Position numbers and translations under genes: made by a program
The notes under the pieces: model-generated
The model's input: only the letters and a program-made list of their open reading frames with translations
Told to the model about the DNA's origin: nothing
Database searches by the model: none
Assembly (NCBI GenBank): GCA_029953675.1
Contig: JAMWBK010000005.1
Coordinates: 2,251,001 to 2,315,000, forward strand
Source: Rhodosorus marinus
Taxonomy: Eukaryota; Rhodophyta; Stylonematophyceae; Stylonematales; Stylonemataceae
Reading direction: 5' to 3'
Length of the DNA: 64,000 nucleotides
Shown here: one piece after another, positions 39,483 to 49,917 of the stretch
Layout: every line of letters starts with the position of its first letter
How positions within the stretch are numbered: the first letter of the stretch is position 1

Positions 39483-40379
39483 TTACTTGTCCTTCTCTGT
39501 CTCCTCCTCCACGGGACTTTCCGCGACGATTGGCGCTGTGGCAACCGGCGTCGCCGCACCGGGTACGACAGGGGGAGCAGCAGATGAGACCTCGCTGGAG
39601 GCACTCTCAGACCCTCGCTTCGGAGAAAAGTCAGTCTGCTCGAGAGTGAACTTCGCCACCTTGTGAACAGTCTCTGCTCCTGCCCAACGGTAATTTTCAG
39701 ACAGTTCACATACGTACCGCGTGAGCCCAAGGCCGAACACCTTCACCATGTTGAATGCAGGAGTGAGATATTCTTTAGCAGTCTTAGGAGAACGGAAATC
39801 GACCTCATGTCCTCGCAGCGTGCTCTTCTTCAGGAGGAAACTATAAGCGCTGTTCACAACATGCGCTGAGACCCCCAGTGTTCGCTTTAACAACGTTGGC
39901 TCCGCAGGCTGCTCGACGTTCACCATCTCGTCTGTAGCTTCCGGTAATTTGCTCTTCACTTGCTCATCCGTGAAGTTGAGGACTCTCATTGAGTAGGTGA
40001 AGAGCAGGGTTGTGATTGACGTGAAGAAAGCCTTGCCAGCGGCCTTGACGTTCTTAAATTCCTCCGTCTCGCTTTCTTCGACGACGGCAGATTTCACCTT
40101 CTCATAAGGAGCTGTCAGGTTTTCATTAATCGCACCATCACCAGCTTTCACAATACCTTCATACCCTTTCGCAACTGATTCCCCAAGTTGGGAAATCCTC
40201 CTCTCAGCACTCTCCAGCGTCGTTGCCGCATTTGGATACTCCTGCTTCAACTGCACATACTTGTCCTGAGCTACTTTCAAATGAGGCTCGACCCTGGGCG
40301 CTACAACCTCCTGCACCTTGCTTCGGACCCTGATCCCTGTGCTTTCAATCGGCCCCGCCGTCTGAGTCGTCGTGTCCAT
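39483..40379 (-). CDS. hypothetical helical protein, intronless as read
   Basis: ATG at 40379, stop TAA at 39483-39485, 298 aa in a single exon, which is unusual here. It is rich in Val, Glu, Lys and Ala and helical throughout: VAQDKYVQLKQEYPNAATTL, then GKAFFTSITTLLFTYSMRVL (a hydrophobic patch near residues 125-145). The tail is Pro/Ala/Glu-rich and acidic. The look resembles lipid-droplet surface proteins, but I cannot show homology. The stop lies in CAAGTAAGT, so it may instead be spliced to an exon ending near 39260. Confidence 0.7.
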   Translation of the reverse strand: MDTTTQTAGPIESTGIRVRSKVQEVVAPRVEPHLKVAQDKYVQLKQEYPNAATTLESAERRISQLGESVAKGYEGIVKAGDGAINENLTAPYEKVKSAVVEESETEEFKNVKAAGKAFFTSITTLLFTYSMRVLNFTDEQVKSKLPEATDEMVNVEQPAEPTLLKRTLGVSAHVVNSAYSFLLKKSTLRGHEVDFRSPKTAKEYLTPAFNMVKVFGLGLTRYVCELSENYRWAGAETVHKVAKFTLEQTDFSPKRGSESASSEVSSAAPPVVPGAATPVATAPIVAESPVEEETEKDK

Positions 40380-42217
40380 CTTTGTTGTAATACTCGTCTT
40401 CAGCTGATCCACAAAATTTCTTCACAACGCATAAAATACTCTCATACTCGCTTACAGTACCTTCGCTCTACTCCCGCTCGCTTCCGCTACAACGCCACTG
40501 TTTAAGTACTCTCCGGTGGTGTGCCAGTGACTCCAACTGAAAACCAAGGCGTCATACATCACTAAACATGTCCTGAAAGACAAAATAAAATCCGCAATTG
40601 ACAAAATAATTTCAGCTCTTATCAATATTTGCTACGAATCAGGCCTACAATAATCCATAAAACAAGTTGTCATCGGCTGAAACTCTTGACCCCTGTTGTG
40701 GACCTCAAATAGTTCATGGCTCTGTACTTTGCCCATGCTTTAATCAATTAGTCGAAATTATATGCGATTATTTTCAAAAACCATGAGAGTCTTGAATACT
40801 AGTATCGCTCAGTCAGCAGCCCCTCAACTTCCTAGCCAAAATGCCCTCAGATATTGGCCCTCTAGTATTGACTTATATTTTACTTAGACCACATTTTAAA
40901 GCAAAAAGGGGAAAAATAATGGAAGGTTCTATTCGTCGAAAGAAAAAATAAGGCCACGTCCACTGGTTATGTAGATAAAATATTAATAATACAATAAATT
41001 TTCGTTAAGACACTTGTCCAACTAGTGACCGTCTCAGTCATTAATAAATATATTTGTATTCTAGAATTTTATTCAAGGGTCGAGAATCCATCAAAAATAG
41101 ATTCAATCAGTATGACACCTGATTTTAATGTTTAGTGTAAATATTAAGTGGCTCGTTTCTATTTTTATGAAAGATTATATATCGTAGGCCAATAAAATCC
41201 GTATGAGGCGTTTTATGATTGACTACTAATTTTTTTGATTTATTAGTTCCAATAGCTTACAGTCACCATCACTGTTTTTGTGTTCACGGCGATTAGTGAG
41301 TGAGTGGGTTTCCTTTTCGCGCTCCAATCCCGGGCGAGGACTGAATTTTGCTCGTGAAGAACAAACTAATTGCAAACGCACTGAAAAACTGTCTTCTACA
41401 ATTCTCTCCGGAATCCCGCCGACGGGGGGGCGGAGGGTAGAAGGAAACTTCCCGACTGTAAACAAAACTACTGTGGGCGAACGCCTCGCCGGCTAGAGCT
41501 GGTCGTCCTTCACCGGCAGCTGCTCGTCGCTCAGTGGGATTCCGCTATCCATCAACTCTGTATTAGATGACGATGAGTGGTTTTCTGTTTCCCTTTTCCT
41601 TCGTCAAGACCTCTAGAAGGTCCATTCCGATCTTTGTTGGGAAGGGGGAACAAGCTTTCCACGCGGGTTAGATCACTAAGCTTGCGCCAGCGATCGATTG
41701 GGAACCGGAGAATTGGCGTTTCAACGATTTCAGAAGTCGGCGGGCGGCTGCTTGCGGTATGTTAGTCTGGGATACCCCTACCACGACGTCCGAATTACCC
41801 AAGGTCTCCGTTCTTGTCCACGCCATTGTGCTATTTTTCTAGCGGGAGCCCTCAGCCTCCAGGAGGAATAGAAGCAGAGTCGCAGAAAACGGACACAATT
41901 TGAACACGTCGCAAAGCAGTAGTCGAATCTACACACCTTTGCTAGTCGTGATCTGTGACGCAACCGATTCGTCACGACTTCGTTATCAATTTAAGCACGT
42001 CTGTTCTGCTCGCGCTGGCCTCGCTAGAAGGGAAGGGGAAGGGACAGGCCCAGCCGACAACATGTTTGCTCTTCTAGGACAAACTTGAAGCTTGGAGGTT
42101 TGCAGTTGGCTTGTACGCGCCATCGCGGATTATTTCGATCGTGACCCCAGGAGAAGGCACGTCTTCCAACTTTCCTATTGTGCCTCTTTAACAAAGATGA
42201 GTAGATGTAATGGTTCG
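40380..42217. other. intergenic, A+T-rich at 40550-41250
   Basis: No family-like frame. The stretch 40550-41250 is markedly A+T-rich with several TTTTAT and AATAAA motifs. From 41260 to 42210 composition is ordinary and only short frames occur (41226-41496, 41577-41765, 41900-42088). Confidence 0.5.
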
Positions 42218-43486
42218 CTATTGTCGAATCTCTCCTGCGTAGACAAGTTCTGCGGGTCCAGTCATGTACATGTGGTTGTCCTCGCTCCATTCGATGTCGA
42301 GTCTTCCACCCGGGAGATTGACTGCAACCTCGCGACCCGTTCTTCCCTGTTGTGTGCAGAAAACGTTACAAGGAAGGGATAAAGGACTTCAGTATCGAGA
42401 ACCCCAGCCCGGTACATTGTGAGTGTCTCGTTACCGTTAATGAGCAAGCTACGACCGACGCGCAAGCTCCAGTTCCACACGCGAGAGTTCTCCCAGCGCC
42501 CCTATCAAATTAAGGAACCGTGTACGCCCTGTTAACGACCTTAAGCAGTAATCGAATGCCGAGCGAAGCACAGTTGTATTGTACTTCGCGATTGAGACGA
42601 CCCTACCTTTCCCACACCAGGAAGTCGATCTCCTCTGGGCTCTTCACATATATAAATTCAGTATTCGTTCTGGCAGGAAAAGTCTCGTGGTTCTCGTAAA
42701 GCGGCCCAACGGCTTCCAAGTTTTCATCCAGAGCTTTGAACTGCTCTTCATCTACAAACACCACTGCGTGAGGGTTTCCGGTACCAATGGGCACAACCTG
42801 CCAATCGATGCCGTTCACGTTATAGGCGGCTTCCTTTGTGTCCGGGTTTGGTGTCAACAAGCTTGGGATTTTTGCCGGATTCAACTCTGGTTCTCCCATG
42901 TCCACTCTCACCTTGATTTGCAAGAACGTCAAGTCAACATAGACGTAGTGGAGAGGGAAGATTTCCTTGGAGCAACCTACCATATCTCCGGCAATCTCAG
43001 GGACGATAAGCCCGGCTAAGGTATCAATCTTGTACACAGTCTTCTCACTGTCCAAAACCTCACGCGCAAAACGAGCCAGGCATCTGATACCATTGCCACA
43101 CATCTCGGGCTCTGAACCATCCGAGTTGTAGATTCTCATGGAAAAGTCCGAATCATCATTGACCGGTGGCATCATAAAGATTACACCTTCTCAGCCAAGA
43201 TCAGACACAGAACCGTAAGAATCTTGCACCCAAATCACTAAAGCATAGTCGCAAGCCAATACTTACCATCTGCCCCAACCCCGAAATGACGATCACAGAC
43301 CTTCACCGACTCGTCGGCGGTCAGCAGAGTATCTGAGGACTTCATATTATCCACCAAAATAAAATCATTCCCTATCCCATGGTACTTCTGGAACTCAACA
43401 CCCATCCTAACCCTTTCAGAAACAGCCCTTCTCCTCTGCACCCGCCTCCCTGCTCCTCCACTCAAGGCGACAAACCCCACATCCAT
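42218..43486 (-). CDS. DAPF: diaminopimelate epimerase, plastid-targeted
   Basis: Exons 43486-43267, 43186-42981, 42911-42607, 42501-42435 and 42328-42218 give 302 aa. It converts LL- to meso-diaminopimelate in plastid lysine synthesis. [14 protein letters not shown] is the family start. The two catalytic Cys lie in [16 protein letters not shown] and [28 protein letters not shown] and the last exon's [20 protein letters not shown] are typical. The about 28-residue leader, [20 protein letters not shown], is Arg-rich with Phe at position 5, fitting a red-algal transit peptide. The second intron (42912-42980, 69 nt) has no stop and is a multiple of three, so retention would add 23 residues. Confidence 0.95.
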
Positions 43487-43681
43487 CACGTCCTCTCAAT
43501 CCAACAAACAGAATGATCACCGAAAAATAGAAAGCCAAATTTTTAACTCAGACTCCAATCCTTAAAATTTTTCCCTCTCAACTCATTTGTAAACGTCCAC
43601 CAAATATATCATCTCCTAGCTCTCCGGTACCGCTTCTGAACGCAGCCTGCTCGGCCTTCAGCGCCTCCACATCTTATCAGC

Positions 43682-44612
43682 ATGGAAGCTGACCTCGAAA
43701 CCTCCCTCGCCCTCCACTGGGTTAAAGAAAAACCTCGACTATTTCTAGACGATCAAAATCATCTTTATTTTTCTAAAACAGAAACTTCGATGAAATATGA
43801 ATATTCTTTTTTTGCGGAGTGAACGCAAATTCTCATGAATAGTCTTGATTAAAGACAATAGTATCTATTTCTAGATAGACACCAATTATTTAGGTTGGTT
43901 CGATGAAAAGTTGGCGCTGCTGCAAAATAATCAAAAAAGTTTGCCAATATCTGGGGAATTGTCTTATAGGTGTGTCTATTTCTAGGGAGTCACTCCGGCT
44001 GACTTCGGCCGTGGCAGTTTGATGAAGTACGGCGAGAAGGTCGTCGTACGAAGAGGCAAGCTTCTGCGCGAAGTTCTGGAGTATTGCTCATACATCTCAA
44101 ACCGTTTGTTCGTGTCATGGAAAGCCAAAATGGCAGATGCCCCAGCCTGAGAAGGTCCTGCCGTCCACCAGCCCCGCGGAGCAGGAGATTTCAAACGATG
44201 ATCCCTCATGTTTCAGAGTGTTTCTTGGCCTCTAGTGCCTCGATTACACAAGTCAACCTCTTCAACAGCTACTTGATTCGTACAACCGGCACCCGCCCCG
44301 TGATCCTGAACTGAATGAGTCCGCGGATGTGGAACCCTTCTCAATTCTGGCAAGACTCCCGATGACTTTAGTATCAGCAACTTCACGCATCATGCATTTT
44401 TACAGGACTAACTGTCCCCATATGCTCATCAGTTCATCAGTTCATCCTTTCCGAGCAATGTGGTCGACGATAACGACCTCGAAGCAAGAGCACCCGTGCT
44501 GATCGGGAGGCTAGGAGTAGTCGTCTATCGAATGATGTGGACTGGATGGCCTTTACAAGCTCAGGCGTGTGGGTCCGTCCAATTCTTCACCGCAAGAGGC
44601 AGATTGCGGTAA
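43682..44612 (+). CDS. doubtful multi-exon gene overlapping the start of the next
   Basis: Coding-like pieces are an ATG frame at 43682 (MEADLETSLALHWVKEKPRL), about 43986-44115 (KVVVRRGKLLREVLEYCSYI), about 44261-44380 (LLDSYNRHPPRDPELNESAD) and about 44425-44612 (NVVDDNDLEARAPVLIGRLG, ending at TAA 44610-44612). The last piece would overlap the ABC ATPase start at 44546 in another frame. I could not fix all junctions and know no matching family. It starts 195 bp from the divergent dapF gene. Confidence 0.3.
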
Positions 44613-45762
44613 GAAACTATCTGGCAGAGTCCAAACCGGAGGAGTTGGACGCAGACGTTGCCTTGCAGGTTAATGATTTGAGCCTGGCGTGGTCGAGCGG
44701 GAGGCCTGTCCTAAAGGGTATACAATACTCACTTAGTTTACGTTTTGTTTATTTGGATTCAAGTCTGACCCTCTTTACTTGTACTTTCCCAAAAGGTATC
44801 TCGTTCAGCGTCCCAAAGGGTCAGGTGTGCATGGTTGTAGGCCCGAATGGATGCGGCAAGTCGACTCTGTTGAGACTGCTACATGGACTGACGTACGCAG
44901 ATAGCGGTAAAATCAACATTCGATCCCCCGTTGGATTTGTTTTCCAGGATCCGTCTGTTCAGGTTAGTGAACGAGACAGTATCTGCGACCGGAGACGCTA
45001 TTGCGTACTGACTACTATTTTGCAAATAATACATCGTCGTCAAGCAGATGCTATTTCCGACGGTGTTCATGGAGGTTATGTCTGGTACAGATGAAGATGC
45101 ACCAATGGAAGAGAGGGTGGAGCTCGCGACCAATGCTTTGAAGAGAACTGGAATGATGCACCTCGCAAACAAACCCACCCTCAACCTGAGCGGAGGTCAG
45201 AAGCAACGAATCGCCACTGCGACGATGCTCGTGCGAAGGCCACAGTTCATGCTCTTCGACGAAGTGACAGCTTCGCTTGATCCAGAGTACGTAGAAAGAC
45301 CTGAGCTTGACTGCTCATGCAACACGGGGGGCCCGTTCTCAAACCAACTCGCTCCCTCTTTTCAGAGCCAGAGTCCAAATGTTGGAATTTGCTATCGGCA
45401 TCGTGAAGGAGCTCAACATCGGAAGCCTTTGGTAAGCTTGGATAGAGTGCCAAGAACGAGATGCACACATATATATGACATATCGAAATCGTCTCTTGAA
45501 CTCTCACCATGGCTCAATCGCAGGGTAACACATGTTTATGACGAGCTCGAATGTGCGGATCGAGTGATTGTGTGAGTGTTTGGAACTATCCATTGCCTTT
45601 CGAAGGAGTGAAGGCTTGTCAAGGAGAGCCAATGTACATCTGAATGTTTTTGTTTTTGTTTCTCTCAGCCTGGATTCTGGAGCAATCATTGCGGACGGAT
45701 CTCTTGAAGAAGTGAAACCGACTCTCTCCGATCTATGGGCAAGGAACGAGGGGGATTGGTAG
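44546..45762 (+). CDS. plastid ECF/CbiO-type ABC transporter ATPase (ABCI10-like)
   Basis: Exons 44546-44717, 44796-44962, 45048-45286, 45366-45431, 45524-45571 and 45669-45762 give 261 aa, all phases agreeing. Walker A is VVGPNGCGKSTLLRL, the Q-loop VFQDPSVQ, the signature LNLSGGQKQRIATAT, Walker B FMLFDEVTASLD and the H-loop LWVTHVYDELECADRV. These match the energising ATPase of energy-coupling-factor-like transporters of plant plastids (ABCI10 group) and bacterial CbiO/EcfA. The N-terminus MAFTSSGVWVRPILHRKRQI is basic with Phe at position 3, so plastid import is inferred. No membrane partner gene is in this window. Convergent with NDUFA13. Confidence 0.9.
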
Positions 45763-45949
45763 AGCTATGTTCTGGGACACCAAGTTTCTGTAGTTTGATT
45801 GAACCGTGTGATTTAAAACTGAAAATATAATTTTGATTTTATCGCAGAGTGAGCTCTTTCGTCCGAGTGACGCGAGCTCTGTCCTCCAAAGAGAACAATA
45901 AGCTTTTCGAGGGTTTCGAACGGAGACCATAGCTGCTCTGTTTGGGCTC

Positions 45950-46693
45950 TTATCTGATGTCCAGGTCAAGATCAGCGTAGCTGAAGTGGTTCGCCAGACC
46001 AACATACCCGGTTCCTCGAGTCAAGTACACATTATCATCATAGCTCCATCCTTTGACGTCGTGCATTAGTTCTCGCTCCTTCTCTATTCTTCTGTCCCGC
46101 TGAGAAATTCAATGACATTAACAAAAGAAATGATAAGCACTGGTTGAAGCATCCAAAAATTACCCCCATTTCGCATCAAGAAGAAATGCGGGTCAGAAAA
46201 CCATGCGTAGCGGGTCGATTGAACTTACAAGAACCCGCAGAATTCTGTCCTCCTCTGCTTGAAGATAAGGCCGAACATAGTGCCGCATTTCTTGATGCTC
46301 ATCTCTCGCTTGCCTACATAAAGAACAACGAAGCACCGAGAGCACGTCCCCAAACACAAAGAACAACACGGTAAATAGCGGGATTCACGTTCAAGGTCAG
46401 CACTTCTTGTTGCAGACAATTCAAAAAAGCAAAATCACAAACGCGAGACAGAAACGTGGAAATCAAGCTCACAAGTACTCTTTTTGAATTTCCAATCTCT
46501 TCGTCCATGCGAAATACTGCATTATAACAAATCCACCGACCCACCACAACGCCCGCTTTGGCTGACCAGTTCCAACCCGTCTGGTGTAGTCCAAGGGCTT
46601 GTATCCACCAGGCCTCGCACCATCCTGCTTCGCTTGGGCTACAGGTGGCTTGGGTGGTCCTCCAACTCCAGATTTACTCAAATCCCCCTCCAT
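45950..46693 (-). CDS. NDUFA13: mitochondrial complex I subunit NDUFA13 (GRIM-19)
   Basis: Exons 46693-46473, 46313-46229 and 46099-45950 give 151 aa, close to the usual about 144. The signature AKQDGARPGGYKPLDYTRRV corresponds to the conserved PPGGYGPIDYKRN region. The single membrane helix follows (WWVGGFVIMQYFAW), then a charged helix with LQAEEDRILRVL and ERELMHDVKGW, as in the family. It is an accessory subunit of NADH dehydrogenase in the inner mitochondrial membrane. Exon junctions keep phase (TT|G at the first). The upstream coding strand is G/A-rich. Confidence 0.93.
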
Positions 46694-48109
46694 TTGATTC
46701 CTCCCTTCTCTCGCGTATCCATTTCCAACCCTCCCTACCAAAAGCAGTCGCTCCTCAAGAACGACCATCCCAAGCTTTATTCGCAAACACATCACGACAC
46801 ATCAAAACCCATCCTTTTCATTCATTAATTCAATACCCCCATAATATTTCAAAAAACATTAATCCAAAATAGACAGCTGTCGATAATGCAATCCTATTTC
46901 AAACATTATTTCTTGAAAATTCGTTTTGACTGCATTCAGTCATTTTAGTACGTTGAGTGAGTCTCCGGAGGGGCTAGGCGCGTTGACCAAAGAATACAAA
47001 ACTGTCCAAGAAGGACCCCTAGGGGATATTATGCCAGGCATAAGAAAGGCCAAAGGGGTGGGGGGAGGTACGCGCTATTGCGGAAGCGGAGGTTAGGATT
47101 ACAGAGTGCTTGTTTTTATAGGTCAAATTGGGTTCTGCGGTTGGCGACTGATTTCAAGAGGAAAAACGGTATTTTATAGTATATACTGTGTTTTATGGGT
47201 AAAGGATGTGCGCAAGTATTTCAGGGTGGGTTGCTCTGGCTGGTTTTCGGCAGCTACCTTGGACGCCGGGCTGTGAACTAATCTTGGACGAGAGTGGACA
47301 AGTACAGCCCTTAAGGAACTTTCAGATCGAGTTGTTCGGTTGTGTGAGGCCGTGCTCCTCGGAAATCCCCCCCACCCGTTTGACCTTCCAAGGAGAAACT
47401 AGAAAATCCTGTTCAACTAGATGAAGCATGGCCCTGCACGTGCATTGCTATACATCTGAGCAAACGACATCAATAGCTGCTTTCCGACACGAGTCCTCGT
47501 ATGCTTGTGAGCTTATAATACAGTCTGAGTCGGCCACGTCCCGTTCCTCAGCACCTTCGGCCAACATTCTTTGACGCAGCAAGAAAACGTAGCGTGTTCC
47601 AGTTGCATCTACCTGAACTCCTTACAGGAAACGACGATCGATGCTGAATTCCTAGAAACACAGTGGCTGACTCCATGTTCTGAAATCACTTTCAACCAGG
47701 GAGCAAGAAACAATGCATGCAGAAGGAAAGAGGCCCCTGCTCCCTTCTCTCTCTCCTCTGGAGCGAGAACAACTAGTCCACTAGTCAACTATCCACTGCT
47801 AATCAAGATATAGTCATACCGTCTCGTGTCTCAAGCAAGAGTGCGAGAAAGACAGAGAGGCAGTTCCCCTTGATCCATTCTAGTCACTAAAACACACACA
47901 GAACAATCAAAAAGAAGCACCTTCCATAGAGATGCCGCACCCTATCTGCACAGGCTGATCTAGTCGAGCGTCCTCTCTAGATTCGATCGTTACCCAACAA
48001 CGGATGACGACGATGATGATGTCCAAGGGAAGACTGGGAACGGATTGTCGAGGATTCGAATCAGAATTTTGATGAGGTTTGGATTTCGTTTAATACGCTT
48101 AAGTAAAGT
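46694..48109. other. intergenic between divergent genes
   Basis: No recognised gene. The left 130 bp are C-rich on the plus strand (NDUFA13 leader). The frames at 47206-47424 and 47571-47813 are short and not family-like. A polypyrimidine stretch with CTCTCTCTCC lies near 47740. Confidence 0.5.
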
Positions 48110-49083
48110 ATGATTCGCTCTAGTCTGCAGGTCCTCAAGAGGGTTTCATCACCGGTGGGAAGGTTGGGTAGTAGGAAGTTGAGTGGCAACGGGAGCGCCG
48201 AAGATTTCGCGAGTGCCAAATATGATGACCTGCTGGTGGAGACTCGGGATAAGGTAGGGTTAATTACACTTAACCGACCGAGTGTAATGAATGCATTGAA
48301 TTCCAATTTGTGTAATGAGATTGTCGACGCGGTGGCTTCGTGTGAGAGTGATCCGTCGATCGGGGCTATGGTCGTGACGGGATCCGACCGAGCGTTTGCG
48401 GCTGGAGCGGATATTAAGGAAATGTCCTCGAGATCATACGCTTCTGCGAGGTTCAAGCACGATCTTGGATCCTGGATTGATGTCATTTCAGGAGCAAAGA
48501 AACCCATTATCGCGGCTGTCAATGGCTTTGCCCTGGGCGGAGGATGTGAATTGGCTATGGCATGCGATATCGTTCTCGCATCGGACAACGCACAGTTTGG
48601 TCAACCAGAGGTATGCCCAGAACTGCATTTGCATGTTGCTGATCATGTTCGTCCACTTCAAAAGTGTCTTATGTGACCGTCAACAACTCTCCGTGCCCAC
48701 AGGTTCAGATTGGGACAATCCCTGGCTGGGGTGGAACGCAGAGGTTGATTCGCGCAGTTGGCAAGGCCAAAGCCATGGAGATGATCCTTACGGGTAGGAG
48801 AATGAGCGCGAGCGAGGCTGAAAGCGCGGGATTGGTTGCGAGAGTGATTCCCTCCGCTCAGCTAGTAGATGAAGCTGTGAGCGTCGGGTCAACCATTTCT
48901 TCATATTCGAGAACCATCGTCTCAGCGGCGAAGGAGTGTGTCCAGGTAGCCAGCGACATGTCCCTCCGGGACGGGGTCCTTTTCGAACGACGCCAGTTCC
49001 AGGCCACCTTCGCTCTTGAGGATCAAAAGGAAGGAATGAAGGCATTCTTGGACAAGCGCACCCCAGAGTGGAGAGACAAATAG
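48110..49083 (+). CDS. ECHS1: enoyl-CoA hydratase (short-chain, mitochondrial)
   Basis: Exons 48110-48610 and 48703-49083 give 293 aa, the usual length. It adds water to trans-2-enoyl-CoA in beta-oxidation and branched-chain amino-acid breakdown. The oxyanion-hole segment is DRAFAAGADIKEM; GFALGGGCELAMACD holds the first catalytic Glu, and FGQPE|VQIGTIPGWGGTQRL the second, with the intron after its codon. The leader MIRSSLQVLKRVSSPVGRLG is Arg/Ser-rich without acids, a mitochondrial presequence. The C-terminus KEGMKAFLDKRTPEWRDK is typical. It lies 834 bp upstream of fumarylacetoacetase on the same strand. Confidence 0.95.
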
Positions 49084-49917
49084 TCTCAGAGCGAGCTCGG
49101 CATCTTCCAACTAACTATCATCTTCACGGTTACGGTGATCGCGTAACCCAAAGCAGACAAGCAACAAAGCCTACTACTCATCTGGTTCTCTATACCAAAA
49201 CAAGCTCTCAAAAAAGTACTAAAACGAACGAACAGCAAAAGCTGCGATACCGTTCAATCGCATCCACTCCAACCACCGCTAAGCTAACAGGACCAGGCCT
49301 CAATAGGTCAGCTGTAGATTTATCAAAAGAGGTTCCCGTCTTCTCTCCTCTCCAAACAGAACCGTTCCGCGTCTGACAGCGGCAGCGATACAACAGATCG
49401 GGCTGAGCTTTCCACTGACCGATGGCTGACAGTGCTCCACATCAGATATCACCTGCGCCGGTTAATTGAACGTTAACCGTTCCTCGGCCTGAGCGGACCG
49501 GAATCAGGTGATCCGGACAGGATCCGATCTAGTGGATCTTTCTGAGGAGTCTTGGATGCAGTGGATACTTCACGTGAGTGGTACCTATTGTCACAGGCCT
49601 TGGCAGCTGACATCCTAAATTCCACGCAGACCCATTCCACATCAGCACAACCTTGAGCAGCGAAGAACAGGTACGGACAAGCGTATTGCCGGAAACGACC
49701 AACGGATCTCTACAAAAAAAGATCTGTCCCATCCTCTCAGAACTGAACGACTTCTCTGCTGAGTCTAGGCGACAACCGCACGGATCAGATCTACCTCACT
49801 TTCCATATAAATCTTGGAAGGAGTGGGATATCTTAAGGGAGTTGTGAGGAGGTTTGCTTTGGGTGGGATTGGGAAACTGCGCTATGGCCTGTATTGAAGG
49901 AGCTTTATTGATGGGCA
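49084..49917. other. intergenic between ECHS1 and FAH
   Basis: Holds no credible gene; frames at 49068-49376 and 49653-49847 are short. The last about 70 bp before the FAH ATG are G/T-rich, as in other leaders here. Confidence 0.5.

Noticed and set aside
39680-39720. GT-AG pair that could be a 38-nt intron in the helical protein
   Set aside because: The unspliced frame stays open and the splice would break it.
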